A DNA stretch of 64,000 bases from Planctomycetaceae bacterium (GTDB lineage Bacteria > Planctomycetota > Planctomycetia > Planctomycetales > Planctomycetaceae): assembly GCA_020638955.1 (NCBI GenBank), contig JACKHO010000001.1:186001-250000 (forward strand), written 5' to 3'. The notes under the pieces are model-generated. The model made no database searches, was not told the origin of the DNA, and was given only the letters and a program-made list of their open reading frames with translations. The position numbers and the translations under genes were made by a program. Below, in pieces: positions 17,990 through 27,011 of this stretch (position 1 is its first letter; each line of letters opens with the position of its first letter).

Positions 17990-19192
17990 ATGTGGATTCG
18001 ACTGCGGCTTGACATTGGCTGGTGGGATTTGTGTAACTGCCTCGGTTTGTCACTACGTCCCGGTGACCGCCAGGCCGCGCTTCAGCAAGTGGGATCACCT
18101 GACTCGCTGGTCTGCCTCTCAGTTCGCAGTGGATTTGACCTGTTACTGCAGGCTCTCAACTTTCCCGAAGGGAGCGAGATTCTCTACACCGCAGTGAATC
18201 TGGGCGACATGGTCCAGATCGCCCAAGCACATCGCCTCGTGCCGGTTCCCGTGCCAGTGTTGGGGAGCGACTATCACATTGATGTCGCGGAACTGAAAAG
18301 ACGCATCACTCCCAACACCCGCATGCTGGTCATTGCTCATTTGTACGGGGCACGACTCGACATTCAGGATGTGATTGAATTCGCGAAAGAGCGGGGGATC
18401 TTCATCGTCGAAGACTGTGCCCAGGCATGGTTCAGTCCGAGTTGGACAGGGAACCCGAACACTGATGCAACTCTCTTCAGCTTTGGCATCATTAAAACCG
18501 CGACTGCGAGCGGGGGAGCGATTTGTTACATCCGGTCACCCGAAGTTCTGAACCGCATGCGTGAACTGCAGAGCGAATACCCAATTCAATCGAGTTGGGG
18601 TTACCCGCAAAAACTGTTGAAACTCTCGCTGCTGAAAGCCTTTTCGAGCCGCGTTGGGTATCGTCAATTCGCCGGGTTGGGACGCCTGCTCGGGAAGTCG
18701 GTCGACCACCTGCTAGCCAGCCTGACGCGAGGATTCTCCAAGACCAACTTTCTCAAACAAATCCGACAGCAACCCGCGACGACGTTACTGCGTCTCCTGC
18801 ACTACCGTCTCACAACATACAACGAACTTCAAATAGAACGCCGCATCCAGAACGCCCATGAACTCATAGCGACGTTGAAACTGGAAAACATTCAGCCGGA
18901 ACTGCTCAGTACGCCACACAGCTTCTGGCTGTTCCCGTTTCTTTGTGAACAGCCGGAAGAGTTGATTGCCTGGTTGCGTCAGAACGGATTCGACTGCACA
19001 CGCAGAGGCCGTATGGAAATCGTTCCCGCCCCATCCCATCGACCCGAACTGCACTGCGCAGGCACGGAGCAACTCTGGGACAACACCCTCTTCCTCCCGT
19101 GCTATCCCGAAATGTCCCAAGCCGACATGCGACACATGGGAAACCTCATTCTGGCGTTTCAATCGCGGACGCATCACCCAGAGGGTGAATAA
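17990..19192 (+). CDS. DegT/DnrJ/EryC1/StrS-like PLP-dependent aminotransferase
   Basis: The 400-residue protein has GGGAG before its ATG. It follows the DegT fold: a cofactor phosphate site near VRSGFDLLLQALNF, the large-domain segment LVIAHLYGARLDIQDVIEFA, the ring-stacking aspartate in IVEDCAQAW, and the Schiff-base lysine in SFGIIKTATASGGA. The family aminates keto-sugars for surface polysaccharides or antibiotics. The C-terminal part is less conserved, and no sugar-biosynthesis cluster surrounds it, so the substrate is unknown. It is flanked by the esterase on one side and a terminator of an opposite gene on the other. Confidence 0.85.
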   Translation: MWIRLRLDIGWWDLCNCLGLSLRPGDRQAALQQVGSPDSLVCLSVRSGFDLLLQALNFPEGSEILYTAVNLGDMVQIAQAHRLVPVPVPVLGSDYHIDVAELKRRITPNTRMLVIAHLYGARLDIQDVIEFAKERGIFIVEDCAQAWFSPSWTGNPNTDATLFSFGIIKTATASGGAICYIRSPEVLNRMRELQSEYPIQSSWGYPQKLLKLSLLKAFSSRVGYRQFAGLGRLLGKSVDHLLASLTRGFSKTNFLKQIRQQPATTLLRLLHYRLTTYNELQIERRIQNAHELIATLKLENIQPELLSTPHSFWLFPFLCEQPEELIAWLRQNGFDCTRRGRMEIVPAPSHRPELHCAGTEQLWDNTLFLPCYPEMSQADMRHMGNLILAFQSRTHHPEGE

Positions 19193-19542
19193 AAAGTAGA
19201 GGGAACCGCGAATAAGGCGAATCGAGCGAATTGCTGGAACGTCGATTTACAAAGCCGATTTGCAATGCCCAACAAATTGTGCACGGCTTGGAGTCAGTCT
19301 GATTGGGTTTCGGGTGAAAACCATTCGCGACATTCGTCGGTCCTCCTGCTGGTCAACCAAATCAAGCTGTCATGTTCAACTGCTGTGACTCGCAGCAGTG
19401 CTGGCCATGTCGGGGTTGTTTGATTGCAAAAACGCTCCAGTGCAAATCCATTTGCACTGGAGCGTTGAAATGTCGGGCCGGTCTGGCAGTCCGTTGCCGT
19501 GTGTCAGCCGGACAAGGTTTTGTTGTGAGTGACCGCCGCAGA
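19193..19542. other. Intergenic region between convergent genes
   Basis: About 350 bases between the aminotransferase stop (plus) and the YHS-protein stop (minus). It contains the strong minus-strand terminator at 19431-19466. I see nothing else that can be named in it. Confidence 0.6.
19431..19466 (-). terminator. Strong rho-independent terminator
   Basis: AACGCTCCAGTGCAAA and TTTGCACTGGAGCGTT form a perfect 16-base-pair stem with a 4-base loop. Read on the minus strand it is followed by TTTTT, and it lies 76 bases after the stop of the YHS-repeat protein. Confidence 0.9.
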
Positions 19543-21372
19543 TTATTCGTAGACGGCGTGGCTGCTCGGTGCGGCCGTGAAGGTTTCGAGTGTCTCCACG
19601 CTGGTGAAGAGGTACAGGCGTCCCTGATACCACACGGCGTGGTCGAGTGAGCCTTCGACTTCTTCGCCGGTCAGTGCCAGGTGGATGACGTCGTTTCCAC
19701 GAGACGCGGGTGCGTATCGCACAGGTTCCTGGAGGAAGCGTTCGAGGTTCTCTTCCGAGGAGAAGCTGTACAGCTTGCCGTTGAAGAGGGCGCTGAATTC
19801 TTCATTCGTGTCGAGCAGTTCGCGGTCATCACGCAGAGCCACGGCACAGAAGCCTTTCAGACCTGACATGCCCGTCCGTGAACGAATCAGAGCCATTTTC
19901 TCTTCACGTTCATCTTTGGGGACGGCAGCCTGTTGGGTGGTTGGTGCAGTGACGACAGGTGCGTGCTGTTGTGGCGTTGCCTGTGGAACAGCCGGAAGTC
20001 CGGGGGCGAGAACCAGTGGCGGTGGTGTTTGCAGGGCAGGGGCCGCTGTATCGGTTGTGGTTGCGGGAATTTCAACCGTACCCACACCGTTCGATTCAAT
20101 GGTGACGGTGGATTCACCAATCGGAGGCAGTTCGGGAACTTGCTCAGGTTCCACGGGCGGCGCCGGTAGAGGCACGGGATTTGTGTTGGCTGCGATAACA
20201 GGTTCAGAGGTGCTTTGCGTAGTCGCATCGACGACAGGAGCTGGCTCCTGTGGAGTCGGCGTTGTACCGCTCACCGGAATGGGCGGCTGGAACATATCTT
20301 CTTCGAGAGCCAAGCCGGTGTACGGTTTCGACATGTCAGGTTCGGGCACGGCATCAGCCAGTTCCTGTTGCATGAGCTCCGCAGCGGGAGCCGAAACAGC
20401 GGGAGCAGTCTGCTGAGTAACTGCCGGCGGGGCCTCGACAATGGCGACTGGTTTGTCGACGGGGGCTGGCGTCAGCGTGAGTGCGTCAGCGCCGCCTGGA
20501 CGTGCAGTACCGTTCCACCCTTTTGCAGTGGCAGGCGCGGTTGGTGCAACAGGAGTCAAATCAAGCGAGGGAGCCTGCAGGTTGGGCTGCTGTGTGGCTG
20601 CTACGCCCGGCGTAATTGCAGGTGGTTCGAACTGCGGGCTTGCCGCGATTTGCGGAGCAGGGGTGATGGCTGGTAATTGAGGTGAGGGCAAAATGGGCGG
20701 CAGTGTACTTAAGTTTTCGTTACCTCCATCGGCGGGAGATGGAACGAGCAGCCCTGCGGTACTCGATGACGTTTTGGGAGTTTCCGCCAGATACGCTTTC
20801 AAATCATTCCCAGCCGGTGGGACGAGCGCATTTGTTGGTGGTGGCACGAGTTGACCGCCACCTGCGGGACCGAATCCGCCGGGCGGTACAAGAATGTCTT
20901 GAGAGGTCACAGTGGGAGCTGACACTGCGGGAGCCGACAGCGAACCACTCGGTGCATTCGGATTCCAGCCTGGAGGTACCAGTTCCAATGACTGATTCCC
21001 CTGTGGCGCAGCAGCCGTGCGTGCCTGCGGTTGGGTGGCACGGAAGTCACTCTTCTTGGGGTAATTCATCCCCGGATCTTGCGGTGGTCCGTTCGGGATT
21101 TGCGCACGTCGATTGCCGCGGAAGAGCTTTTGGAAGAAGCTGGCCTTTTCTACCGGCTCTTCATATTGAACGGGAGTGACGGTCGTGCCCGGAGTGCTCT
21201 CTTGAACAGGCTCCAGCTTTGCGATGGCCTGTGCAGGGAGAGTCAGCGGACGAGGTGGTTGCTGACCATACGACAATCCGTGATACAGTACAGGCGTGGC
21301 GAGTCCGCCTCCAATAACTGCCGTGAGGGCCAAACGTCGCAGGGTTTTCCGAACAATTTGCGACAACTGCAT
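19543..21372 (-). CDS. Secreted Pro/Gln-rich protein with two C-terminal YHS-like domains
   Basis: The 609-residue product starts at the ATG at 21372 (AAGGAG seven bases upstream). A signal peptide or single helix at about 8-32 is followed by about 450 residues of low-complexity Pro, Ala, Gln and Thr-rich sequence with repeated LVPP motifs (ELVPPGW, DILVPPGGFG, QLVPPPTN). The last 110 residues hold two YHS-like units: GFCAVALRDDREL...FNGKLYSFSSEENLERFL and DVIHLALTGEEVEG...YQGRLYLFTSVETLETF. In planctomycetes such tandem YHS units sit at the ends of extracytoplasmic proteins. The function is unknown; metal binding is possible, since the first unit keeps one Cys. Confidence 0.8.
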   Translation of the reverse strand: MQLSQIVRKTLRRLALTAVIGGGLATPVLYHGLSYGQQPPRPLTLPAQAIAKLEPVQESTPGTTVTPVQYEEPVEKASFFQKLFRGNRRAQIPNGPPQDPGMNYPKKSDFRATQPQARTAAAPQGNQSLELVPPGWNPNAPSGSLSAPAVSAPTVTSQDILVPPGGFGPAGGGQLVPPPTNALVPPAGNDLKAYLAETPKTSSSTAGLLVPSPADGGNENLSTLPPILPSPQLPAITPAPQIAASPQFEPPAITPGVAATQQPNLQAPSLDLTPVAPTAPATAKGWNGTARPGGADALTLTPAPVDKPVAIVEAPPAVTQQTAPAVSAPAAELMQQELADAVPEPDMSKPYTGLALEEDMFQPPIPVSGTTPTPQEPAPVVDATTQSTSEPVIAANTNPVPLPAPPVEPEQVPELPPIGESTVTIESNGVGTVEIPATTTDTAAPALQTPPPLVLAPGLPAVPQATPQQHAPVVTAPTTQQAAVPKDEREEKMALIRSRTGMSGLKGFCAVALRDDRELLDTNEEFSALFNGKLYSFSSEENLERFLQEPVRYAPASRGNDVIHLALTGEEVEGSLDHAVWYQGRLYLFTSVETLETFTAAPSSHAVYE

Positions 21373-21783
21373 TTCACACTCCTTGTAAATCACGGACGCA
21401 ATCTGACTGCTGCATGGGATGCAGAGAGGAATTACGACTGACGTGGCCAGCTAACGCCGTCCTTCGTCAAAGCTATCGACGCACAGACGGTGCAATGTGC
21501 AGAACAGGTATGGTCAATAGCGTTGATTCGACTCCGACAACGCCGAGATTCGGATCAACCGTACTATCCCGAAAACTCAACGGAAGAGACCTAAATGCCG
21601 CAGCCTCTCAGGAGTAGCTACAACCCCGCGGCGCGGCACAATTCTCACGTGGAGCGGGCTTCCTGAACGCCAGGTAGCCATTTCGGACAACTGCAGCGGC
21701 AAGAGTTGCCGATAGCTAAAGGAAATGAGGACCTCAAACCGTGCTGTCCGAACGGAGTGGACCAGCCCACTGGCATTTTTCCA
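21373..21783. promoter_or_regulatory. Divergent intergenic region
   Basis: About 410 bases between the divergent YHS-protein and LysM-protein genes, so it must carry both promoters. I could not assign -10/-35 elements with confidence. Small open frames here show no family features. Confidence 0.4.
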
Positions 21784-22575
21784 ATGCATCGCGATACCAA
21801 ACTTGGTTTAGCGTTCGGCATGCTCGTTCTCGGGTTTGCCGCAGCCTTCTGTTTTCCACGTCAACCAGTCTCCACCAATTCATCTGGGGCTAAGTCCGAG
21901 CCCCAGATGGTTGACCTTGTTCCTATTCATTCGCATGGGGTGTCACCGCCCGATGCAATCGAACAAGTTGCCGACGTCTCGATTCCGTCGCGAGAAGTAA
22001 ATGAATCTGTTGAACACGTCGAACTCCCGCTAGAGGTTCGCACGCCCGAACCAGTGGCGACAGGTCAGCCCGCGACGACCGAGGTGTTACCGGAAATGGG
22101 GTCTGGCCCTCCAGTCGCCCAATCGCCAGAAGTCGAGCGGACCAATACTGTCCAGACGCATGTTGTCAGTGCAGGGGATACGCTGAGCGGCATTGCGCTG
22201 AAGCATTTTGGAAACAGCCAGAGGTTTTACGACGTCTTCCTCGCGAACCGCGACAAGCTGAGCACCCCAGACGATTTGCTGAAAATCGGCATGGTGCTGA
22301 AGCTACCGAGCCAGCCAGTCGATGAGGAACCTCCTCTCGAAGCCAACGACTCCGTCGCGAATGCGTCCAACTCCACCATCGAAAAGGAGCCGGAGCCGAC
22401 ATTGGTCCTCCCGAAGCGGTACGTGGTCAGGGAAGGGGACACGCTCCTGAAAATCGCCCGTCGCTATTATGGAGATGATCAGCGGGCCAAGGAAATTGAA
22501 GTGGCGAATCCGAAGGCGGTTGAGTCCGGAGTGCTGCGTATTGGGGCGACGCTGGAGTTACCGCCGGTGAGGTGA
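21784..22575 (+). CDS. Membrane-anchored protein with two LysM domains
   Basis: The 263-residue product starts at the ATG at 21784; the TTG at 21706 would place 26 extra residues before the signal anchor. Residues 5-25 are a membrane segment. A Pro/Glu-rich linker leads to LysM 1 (about 124-176: HVVSAGDTLSGIALKHFGN ... LLKIGMVLKLP) and LysM 2 (about 211-260: YVVREGDTLLKIARRYYGDD ... VLRIGATLELPP). LysM binds peptidoglycan or other N-acetylglucosamine polymers. The protein is probably a periplasmic cell-wall anchor or a SafA/XkdP-type structural protein. It is convergent with the propeller gene. Confidence 0.87.
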   Translation: MHRDTKLGLAFGMLVLGFAAAFCFPRQPVSTNSSGAKSEPQMVDLVPIHSHGVSPPDAIEQVADVSIPSREVNESVEHVELPLEVRTPEPVATGQPATTEVLPEMGSGPPVAQSPEVERTNTVQTHVVSAGDTLSGIALKHFGNSQRFYDVFLANRDKLSTPDDLLKIGMVLKLPSQPVDEEPPLEANDSVANASNSTIEKEPEPTLVLPKRYVVREGDTLLKIARRYYGDDQRAKEIEVANPKAVESGVLRIGATLELPPVR

Positions 22576-22599
22576 GATTCTGATCCCAATAGAGATATA

Positions 22600-22617
22600 A
22601 CGGACGAGGACGTCCGT
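22600..22617. terminator. Hairpin between convergent genes
   Basis: ACGGACG-AGGA-CGTCCGT is a perfect 7-base-pair stem with a 4-base loop, 25 bases after the LysM stop and 24 bases before the propeller stop. It could serve both strands. T-tracts are absent. Confidence 0.4.
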
Positions 22618-22640
22618 CGTAAGAGCTTCGAGACAAGCCT

Positions 22641-23546
22641 CTACCAGTCCAGACGATAAATACCGCCGGTTTCGAAGCCGACCAGGCCCCATTCCCCGAT
22701 GGCATCGCACTGCAAATCGACAGTGGCTTCCGGGACGCTCGTTGCCCACAGGAGTTCGCCGTCGGAGTCGACCCAGTAGAGGTGGCCTTCGATGGTTGAG
22801 GCCAGGAGGCGTTGTGGTTCGAAGCTTACGCTGAGGTGGCTCACGGTCCCTTCGAGAACGTAAGAGCCGAGTGGCGAGCCGCCGCCATCGTGGGTTTGAA
22901 TTCCGTGTGAGTATCCGGCGAGGTAAATGTGGTCGCCGCTGCCGGTAATTGCCAAGTCGCCGACGTTGTTCCACATCCGTTCCTGCCACACCTCTGCCCC
23001 TTTTAAGTCGTGGCAGCAGAGCAGGCCGTGTTCAGCCGCAGCAATGAGAACGGGATCGGTGGAACAGAACTGAAGGAACGCGAGAGGGCGGACTGTTTGA
23101 AACTCCGCGATCCGTTTTTTGCGTTCGTTAAAGATGTAATTCAGCCCGTTCGACATCGCGACGGCAATGTGGTTGCCGTAGGGACTCATTGCCAGGGCGG
23201 TACATGTGTCCGGCAGGTCGACCGAAAACGTGGACTGCAGATTTCTGTCCAGACGCACGAGGTTTTCGTTTCCAAAGACAGCAGCGCCGGCTGAGCCATC
23301 ATCACTCCAGTCCAGGAGTCGGACGGGTTTGGCTTGCCGCATCATGCATTGAATTCGACCTCGTCCGTCGGCGCGATAAATCGCGGGAGAGTCATCTGCG
23401 TAGACGACTTCCCGCGTTTCGCGAGCTAGAGTGAAGGCAGTGAGTGCCCCGTCGGTTCCCAGTCGCCAGGCGACTTTTGGGCCAACACCTTGTCCCACCA
23501 ACCAGCCAGGCTGTTCTGTCGGGTTGGGTTCCAGGGGGAGGCTCAT
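22641..23546 (-). CDS. Cytoplasmic WD40/PQQ-like beta-propeller protein
   Basis: The 301-residue protein is made of propeller-like repeats: DWSDDGSAGAAVFG, MSPYGNHIAVAMSNG, ITGSGDHIYLAGYSHG and TIEGHLYWVDSDGELLW. There is no signal peptide, so it acts in the cytoplasm as a likely protein-interaction scaffold. The start codon overlaps the stop of the upstream CtpA gene (ATGA), so translation is coupled and the two products probably occur in fixed ratio. Six to seven blades can be traced by eye. No enzyme motif is seen. Confidence 0.78.
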   Translation of the reverse strand: MSLPLEPNPTEQPGWLVGQGVGPKVAWRLGTDGALTAFTLARETREVVYADDSPAIYRADGRGRIQCMMRQAKPVRLLDWSDDGSAGAAVFGNENLVRLDRNLQSTFSVDLPDTCTALAMSPYGNHIAVAMSNGLNYIFNERKKRIAEFQTVRPLAFLQFCSTDPVLIAAAEHGLLCCHDLKGAEVWQERMWNNVGDLAITGSGDHIYLAGYSHGIQTHDGGGSPLGSYVLEGTVSHLSVSFEPQRLLASTIEGHLYWVDSDGELLWATSVPEATVDLQCDAIGEWGLVGFETGGIYRLDW

Positions 23547-25195
23547 CGTTGGGTGAATTCTGGGCTTTGGATTTGACGGAGGGCTTCCCGCATGTCGGGA
23601 TCGTGTTCCAGGTCGACTTCACCGAGCAGGAGTTCTTTCGGACCGTCCTGCACGACGACGTCGGGCTGAAGGCCGATCTTACCCCATGTCGTGCCGTTCG
23701 GCGAGTAAAACTTGGCAGTCGTCATCCGGACGGCGGTTCCGAGTCGCATGTCGTAGATGCTTTGCACCGACCACTTCCCGTAGGAGGTGCGTCCAACAAT
23801 GCGGCCCCGGTGATGATCCCGGATGGCTCCGGCGACAATCTCACTGGCACTCGCACTGTTTTCATCCACCAGGAGCACGACGGGGACGTCGATTGTTCCC
23901 GGGCGGTGAGCACGGTAGATGACGTTCTGATCAGCCACTCGACCGCGAGTTTCCACGATGACTCCATCGCTGATGAAGCGGTCGAGAACCTCGACAGCAG
24001 CGGTGAGCAATCCGCCAGGATTTCCACGGACATCCCAAATGAGTGACCGCATTCCCTGTTGTTGCAACAGTCGCAAGGCCGCATCGAGCTCGGCGACAGT
24101 GTCCTGCTGGAACCCAGTCATTTGGATGTATCCAACGCCGTTACGTTCATCGACGATTTTCGCGACGGCAATGCTTTTCATTTTCACTTCACGACGACGG
24201 CATTCCACTTTGAACAGGTCGGTCTCACCACGGGCAACCTCCAGAGCCACAACACTGCCACTCTTACCTCCAAGCAGGTTGGCTGCTTCGTCAGTATTCA
24301 TTTCACGAACACTTGTTCCATCGACGCCAACAATGAAGTCACCAGACCGTAATCCCTGTTCGAAGGCCGGGCTTTCGGGCAACACCTGGATGAGTTTCAT
24401 CCCGCGGTTGTCCTGGGCTTCCATGACAATTCCGATGCCGACGAATTCGCCTTTAATGTTGCCGTACAAGTCCTGTCGCTTGGATGGTGTCAGCACGCTG
24501 CTGTAATCATCGAGGCAGTTGGACATACCGAAGACGTATTCCATGATGACCGGACCGCAATCCAAGCCGACTTCGGCGAAGCACAAATCGCAAATCTCAC
24601 TGATGACCTGTCGGTGCTGTCCCTGGTATGTGATTTGGTAGTTCCAGTAGCGGTCGTACAGTTTTCGCTGGAGGGCTTGCAGTTTTGGCTTTGCAGCTCC
24701 GAACAGGTTCTCGTCGATGAACTTGTCGTTCTCCAGTGCCAGCCACAGGCTCTCTGTCCCGTGTGCCACCAGCGACGAAGTGCTGATCGATTCCACGTAA
24801 TACGACTGACTGTTGAACAGCACGTCGTCATACAGGGCAAGTGATTGATCGCGTGAGAGCGATTTCAATTGAGTCCGGAATGTCTGATCGCTGTAACGGG
24901 AGGCAATGGCATTCTGGTGATGGGCACGTCGGAGTCCCTGTTGCAGAATGGCGTCTTCTGGAAACTGCTTGACGGCATCTTTGTAGTGACGGTATGCCTC
25001 TCTCCAGCTTTGTCGGCTTTCGAGTTCGGTACCAATTTTCACCGCAATACTGGCCGTCGGGATTTTATCCTGCCCCAACAGAGCGGGAGCCAACATCCAA
25101 CAGAACAGCAGGGCAAATACGACGCGAAGACCATTCGCACGAGGCGAGATCGGGTGAGGGCGAAGATCTGGGTGTGAAGTCAATACGGGCGGCAT
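23543..25195 (-). CDS. S41 carboxy-terminal processing peptidase with PDZ domain
   Basis: The 550-residue protease has a signal peptide or anchor at about 20-42, after a basic n-region, and AAAGGGAA before the ATG. A helical tetratricopeptide-like region (about 45-230, e.g. SWREAYRHYKDAVKQFPEDA) precedes the PDZ domain (about 240-320, GIGIVMEAQDNRGMKLIQVL). The S41 catalytic core (about 325-520) has DVRGNPGGLL, the nucleophile motif ENSASASEIVAGA (near 450) and the general-base lysine in SYGKWSVQS. Such CtpA/Prc enzymes trim the C-termini of periplasmic proteins. It is coupled by an ATGA overlap to a propeller protein, which is unusual and suggests a partner. Confidence 0.92.
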   Translation of the reverse strand: MPPVLTSHPDLRPHPISPRANGLRVVFALLFCWMLAPALLGQDKIPTASIAVKIGTELESRQSWREAYRHYKDAVKQFPEDAILQQGLRRAHHQNAIASRYSDQTFRTQLKSLSRDQSLALYDDVLFNSQSYYVESISTSSLVAHGTESLWLALENDKFIDENLFGAAKPKLQALQRKLYDRYWNYQITYQGQHRQVISEICDLCFAEVGLDCGPVIMEYVFGMSNCLDDYSSVLTPSKRQDLYGNIKGEFVGIGIVMEAQDNRGMKLIQVLPESPAFEQGLRSGDFIVGVDGTSVREMNTDEAANLLGGKSGSVVALEVARGETDLFKVECRRREVKMKSIAVAKIVDERNGVGYIQMTGFQQDTVAELDAALRLLQQQGMRSLIWDVRGNPGGLLTAAVEVLDRFISDGVIVETRGRVADQNVIYRAHRPGTIDVPVVLLVDENSASASEIVAGAIRDHHRGRIVGRTSYGKWSVQSIYDMRLGTAVRMTTAKFYSPNGTTWGKIGLQPDVVVQDGPKELLLGEVDLEHDPDMREALRQIQSPEFTQR

Positions 25196-25599
25196 CGTGT
25201 TCCCTTTGTTCAGGGTCTACTGGCTTGTAGGACGTCCGAATCGCCACTTCCCATTGTGCCCTGGTGATGTCTCTAGGGAACATGTGGCGTTTCGACACTT
25301 CGCTGCTGCGTTTTGGCAACAGACGACCCTCGAACCTAGGTCACGATGCGCATCGAGGCAAAAGGGTACAAGGATGAAACTGCAGTGAAAAACTTCATGC
25401 ATGTTGATTTCATCAAGGTCGATCCGATTGTTCCGATTGCACTGGGGCGCGAACCTGCGTTTCACCGCGAATCTGCGCAAAGATTGCGGATTGTCCGGCC
25501 CAATGAGCCCCGCGCGAGGCGCTTTGTAGCGGTAAGTTAAGGAACGACAGCGTCAGTTCGGCGCTCTTGAATTGCTCAACTATCCTGCGGAGAGATGAA
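25196..25599. other. Intergenic region between ctpA-like and ECF sigma genes
   Basis: About 404 bases on the upstream side of the S41 peptidase and the downstream side of the ECF sigma gene. It probably carries the peptidase promoter. No repeat, RNA gene or clear terminator was recognised. Confidence 0.45.
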
Positions 25600-26226
25600 T
25601 CAACCCAGCGATGGCGGATCGGCCAGGATGGTTCGGAGTCGTTGAATCGCCCGAAAGTGCCGCATTCCGGCGGCGGCGGTTGTGAGGTTCAGGGCTGCGG
25701 CGACGTCACTATTAGAGAGGTGTTCCACGTGCCGCATGATGATGACTTCGCGGTCCTGCTCTTCCAGTTGTTCGATGGCATTGAGGAATCGCTGCTCCAG
25801 TTCATTCCGAATAGAGGCGGCAGCGGGAGTGAGCTGATCATCAGCCAGTTGGCCAGCCAGGTCGATGGATGAACGGTCGGGCAGCCCGGTCAAAGCAAGG
25901 GGCTGTTCCCTGTCCACCGCACGACGCTGTGCATGATGTCGACGGTGCAAATCGATCATGCGGTCCTTGGCAATTTGACGCAGCCAGATATGAAACGGGA
26001 TTTGCGGATCTTGCAAATACTGTTTCAGTCGCTGAGCCGCTTCCAGCATGACATCCTGGACCACGTCACTGGCATCAATCCGTTGTGCGATTTGTCGGTC
26101 GAGTCGCAGCCCGACCATTTTGCGAAGTGCGTCACGATGATGTTCCAGCAGTTGATTGACCGCCTGGTCACTTCCCTGTTGGGCCGAGTCCAGCAGGTCC
26201 TGCGTATTGTGCTGCTCAGGCCACAT
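25600..26226 (-). CDS. ECF-type RNA polymerase sigma factor
   Basis: The 208-residue product starts at the ATG at 26226; longer starts add an unrelated N-terminus. Sigma region 2 covers about 15-95 (LLEHHRDALRKMVGLRLD, RIDASDVVQDVMLEAAQRL, FHIWLRQIAKDRMIDLHRRH). Region 4 covers about 140-200 (FLNAIEQLEEQDREVIIMRH, SNSDVAAALNLTTAAAGMRH). A linker of about 45 residues separates them. This matches the planctomycete ECF subfamily often annotated as sigma-70 family protein. No anti-sigma gene is adjacent; the divergent neighbour encodes a small SHOCT membrane protein. Confidence 0.92.
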   Translation of the reverse strand: MWPEQHNTQDLLDSAQQGSDQAVNQLLEHHRDALRKMVGLRLDRQIAQRIDASDVVQDVMLEAAQRLKQYLQDPQIPFHIWLRQIAKDRMIDLHRRHHAQRRAVDREQPLALTGLPDRSSIDLAGQLADDQLTPAAASIRNELEQRFLNAIEQLEEQDREVIIMRHVEHLSNSDVAAALNLTTAAAGMRHFRAIQRLRTILADPPSLG

Positions 26227-26503
26227 GGGGGATTTCCGAGTCGTTTCTGGCGTCAAGTTCGTGAAATGGCACTTGGTGCGCAGCGTCATAATAGAACTGT
26301 GTCCCACTGGAAAGCCAGCAGGGACAACTCAATCTTTGATTGGGGCTACCGTCATCGTCGAGAGACGCGACAGTCGCTTTGTAAAACTTGCCAACAGAAT
26401 TGCAGGCACACCAAAGTGCACACCTTGAGCTTTCTTCGCTAACTACTTGTCGACGCGGCCATTTCGGTGAATAATGCCGGTAACCAATGATGGGGAGGTG
26501 TGC

Positions 26504-26755
26504 ATGGATCCCGAACGGCTGCAGAAACTGCAGGAAGAGGTTTTTTCCAATTCGTGGATATGGATTGGCGCAGTTGTTGCGATCTTCGTTGGTGGAATGG
26601 CGATTTACTGGATTCGTAACTGGTTTCGCGATGGTACAGGTCCTGCCGACTCTGATGATCAAATCTTCCTCGAGATGCAGGAATTGCATCGACAGGGTCA
26701 GATCACAGACGAAGAATTCCGATCCATCAAGAGTCAGTATCGAAATCCCAGTTGA
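26504..26755 (+). CDS. Small membrane protein with C-terminal SHOCT motif
   Basis: The 83-residue product starts at the ATG at 26504, supported by GGGGAGGTG five bases upstream; an in-frame start at 26474 is weaker. One membrane helix (about 18-38, WIWIGAVVAIFVGGMAIYWI) is followed by an acidic linker and a SHOCT-type end: LEMQELHRQGQITDEEFRSI. SHOCT is a short oligomerisation motif found at the ends of bacterial proteins. It is divergent from the ECF sigma gene and lies 256 bases upstream of clpX. Confidence 0.82.
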   Translation: MDPERLQKLQEEVFSNSWIWIGAVVAIFVGGMAIYWIRNWFRDGTGPADSDDQIFLEMQELHRQGQITDEEFRSIKSQYRNPS

Positions 26756-27011
26756 CACTGGCACCTACCACTTTCGTCAAACACGCCCCGGCATCCTTCT
26801 CCCCGAAGGGCCTGCCCCGGGAAACGATTTGAATGTCAGCCGTGACATCACCTCTTACGGCTGCGACACGTTCTGTGTCGGTTCACCGCCACCCGTATCA
26901 CTTGGTTCAAGATGATCCCCTTAACTTTGTTCCGTATGCCTGTCAGGGAGGCGGCAGCGGATCAGGCAGAAGGTCGTTAAACAATCGATCGACAGCTCTG
27001 AAGGATCCCGC

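Noticed and set aside
20600..22830. GGTTCGAA-like sequences that recall the tRNA T-arm
   Set aside because: They lie inside protein genes and have no matching acceptor or anticodon stems; no tRNA was called.
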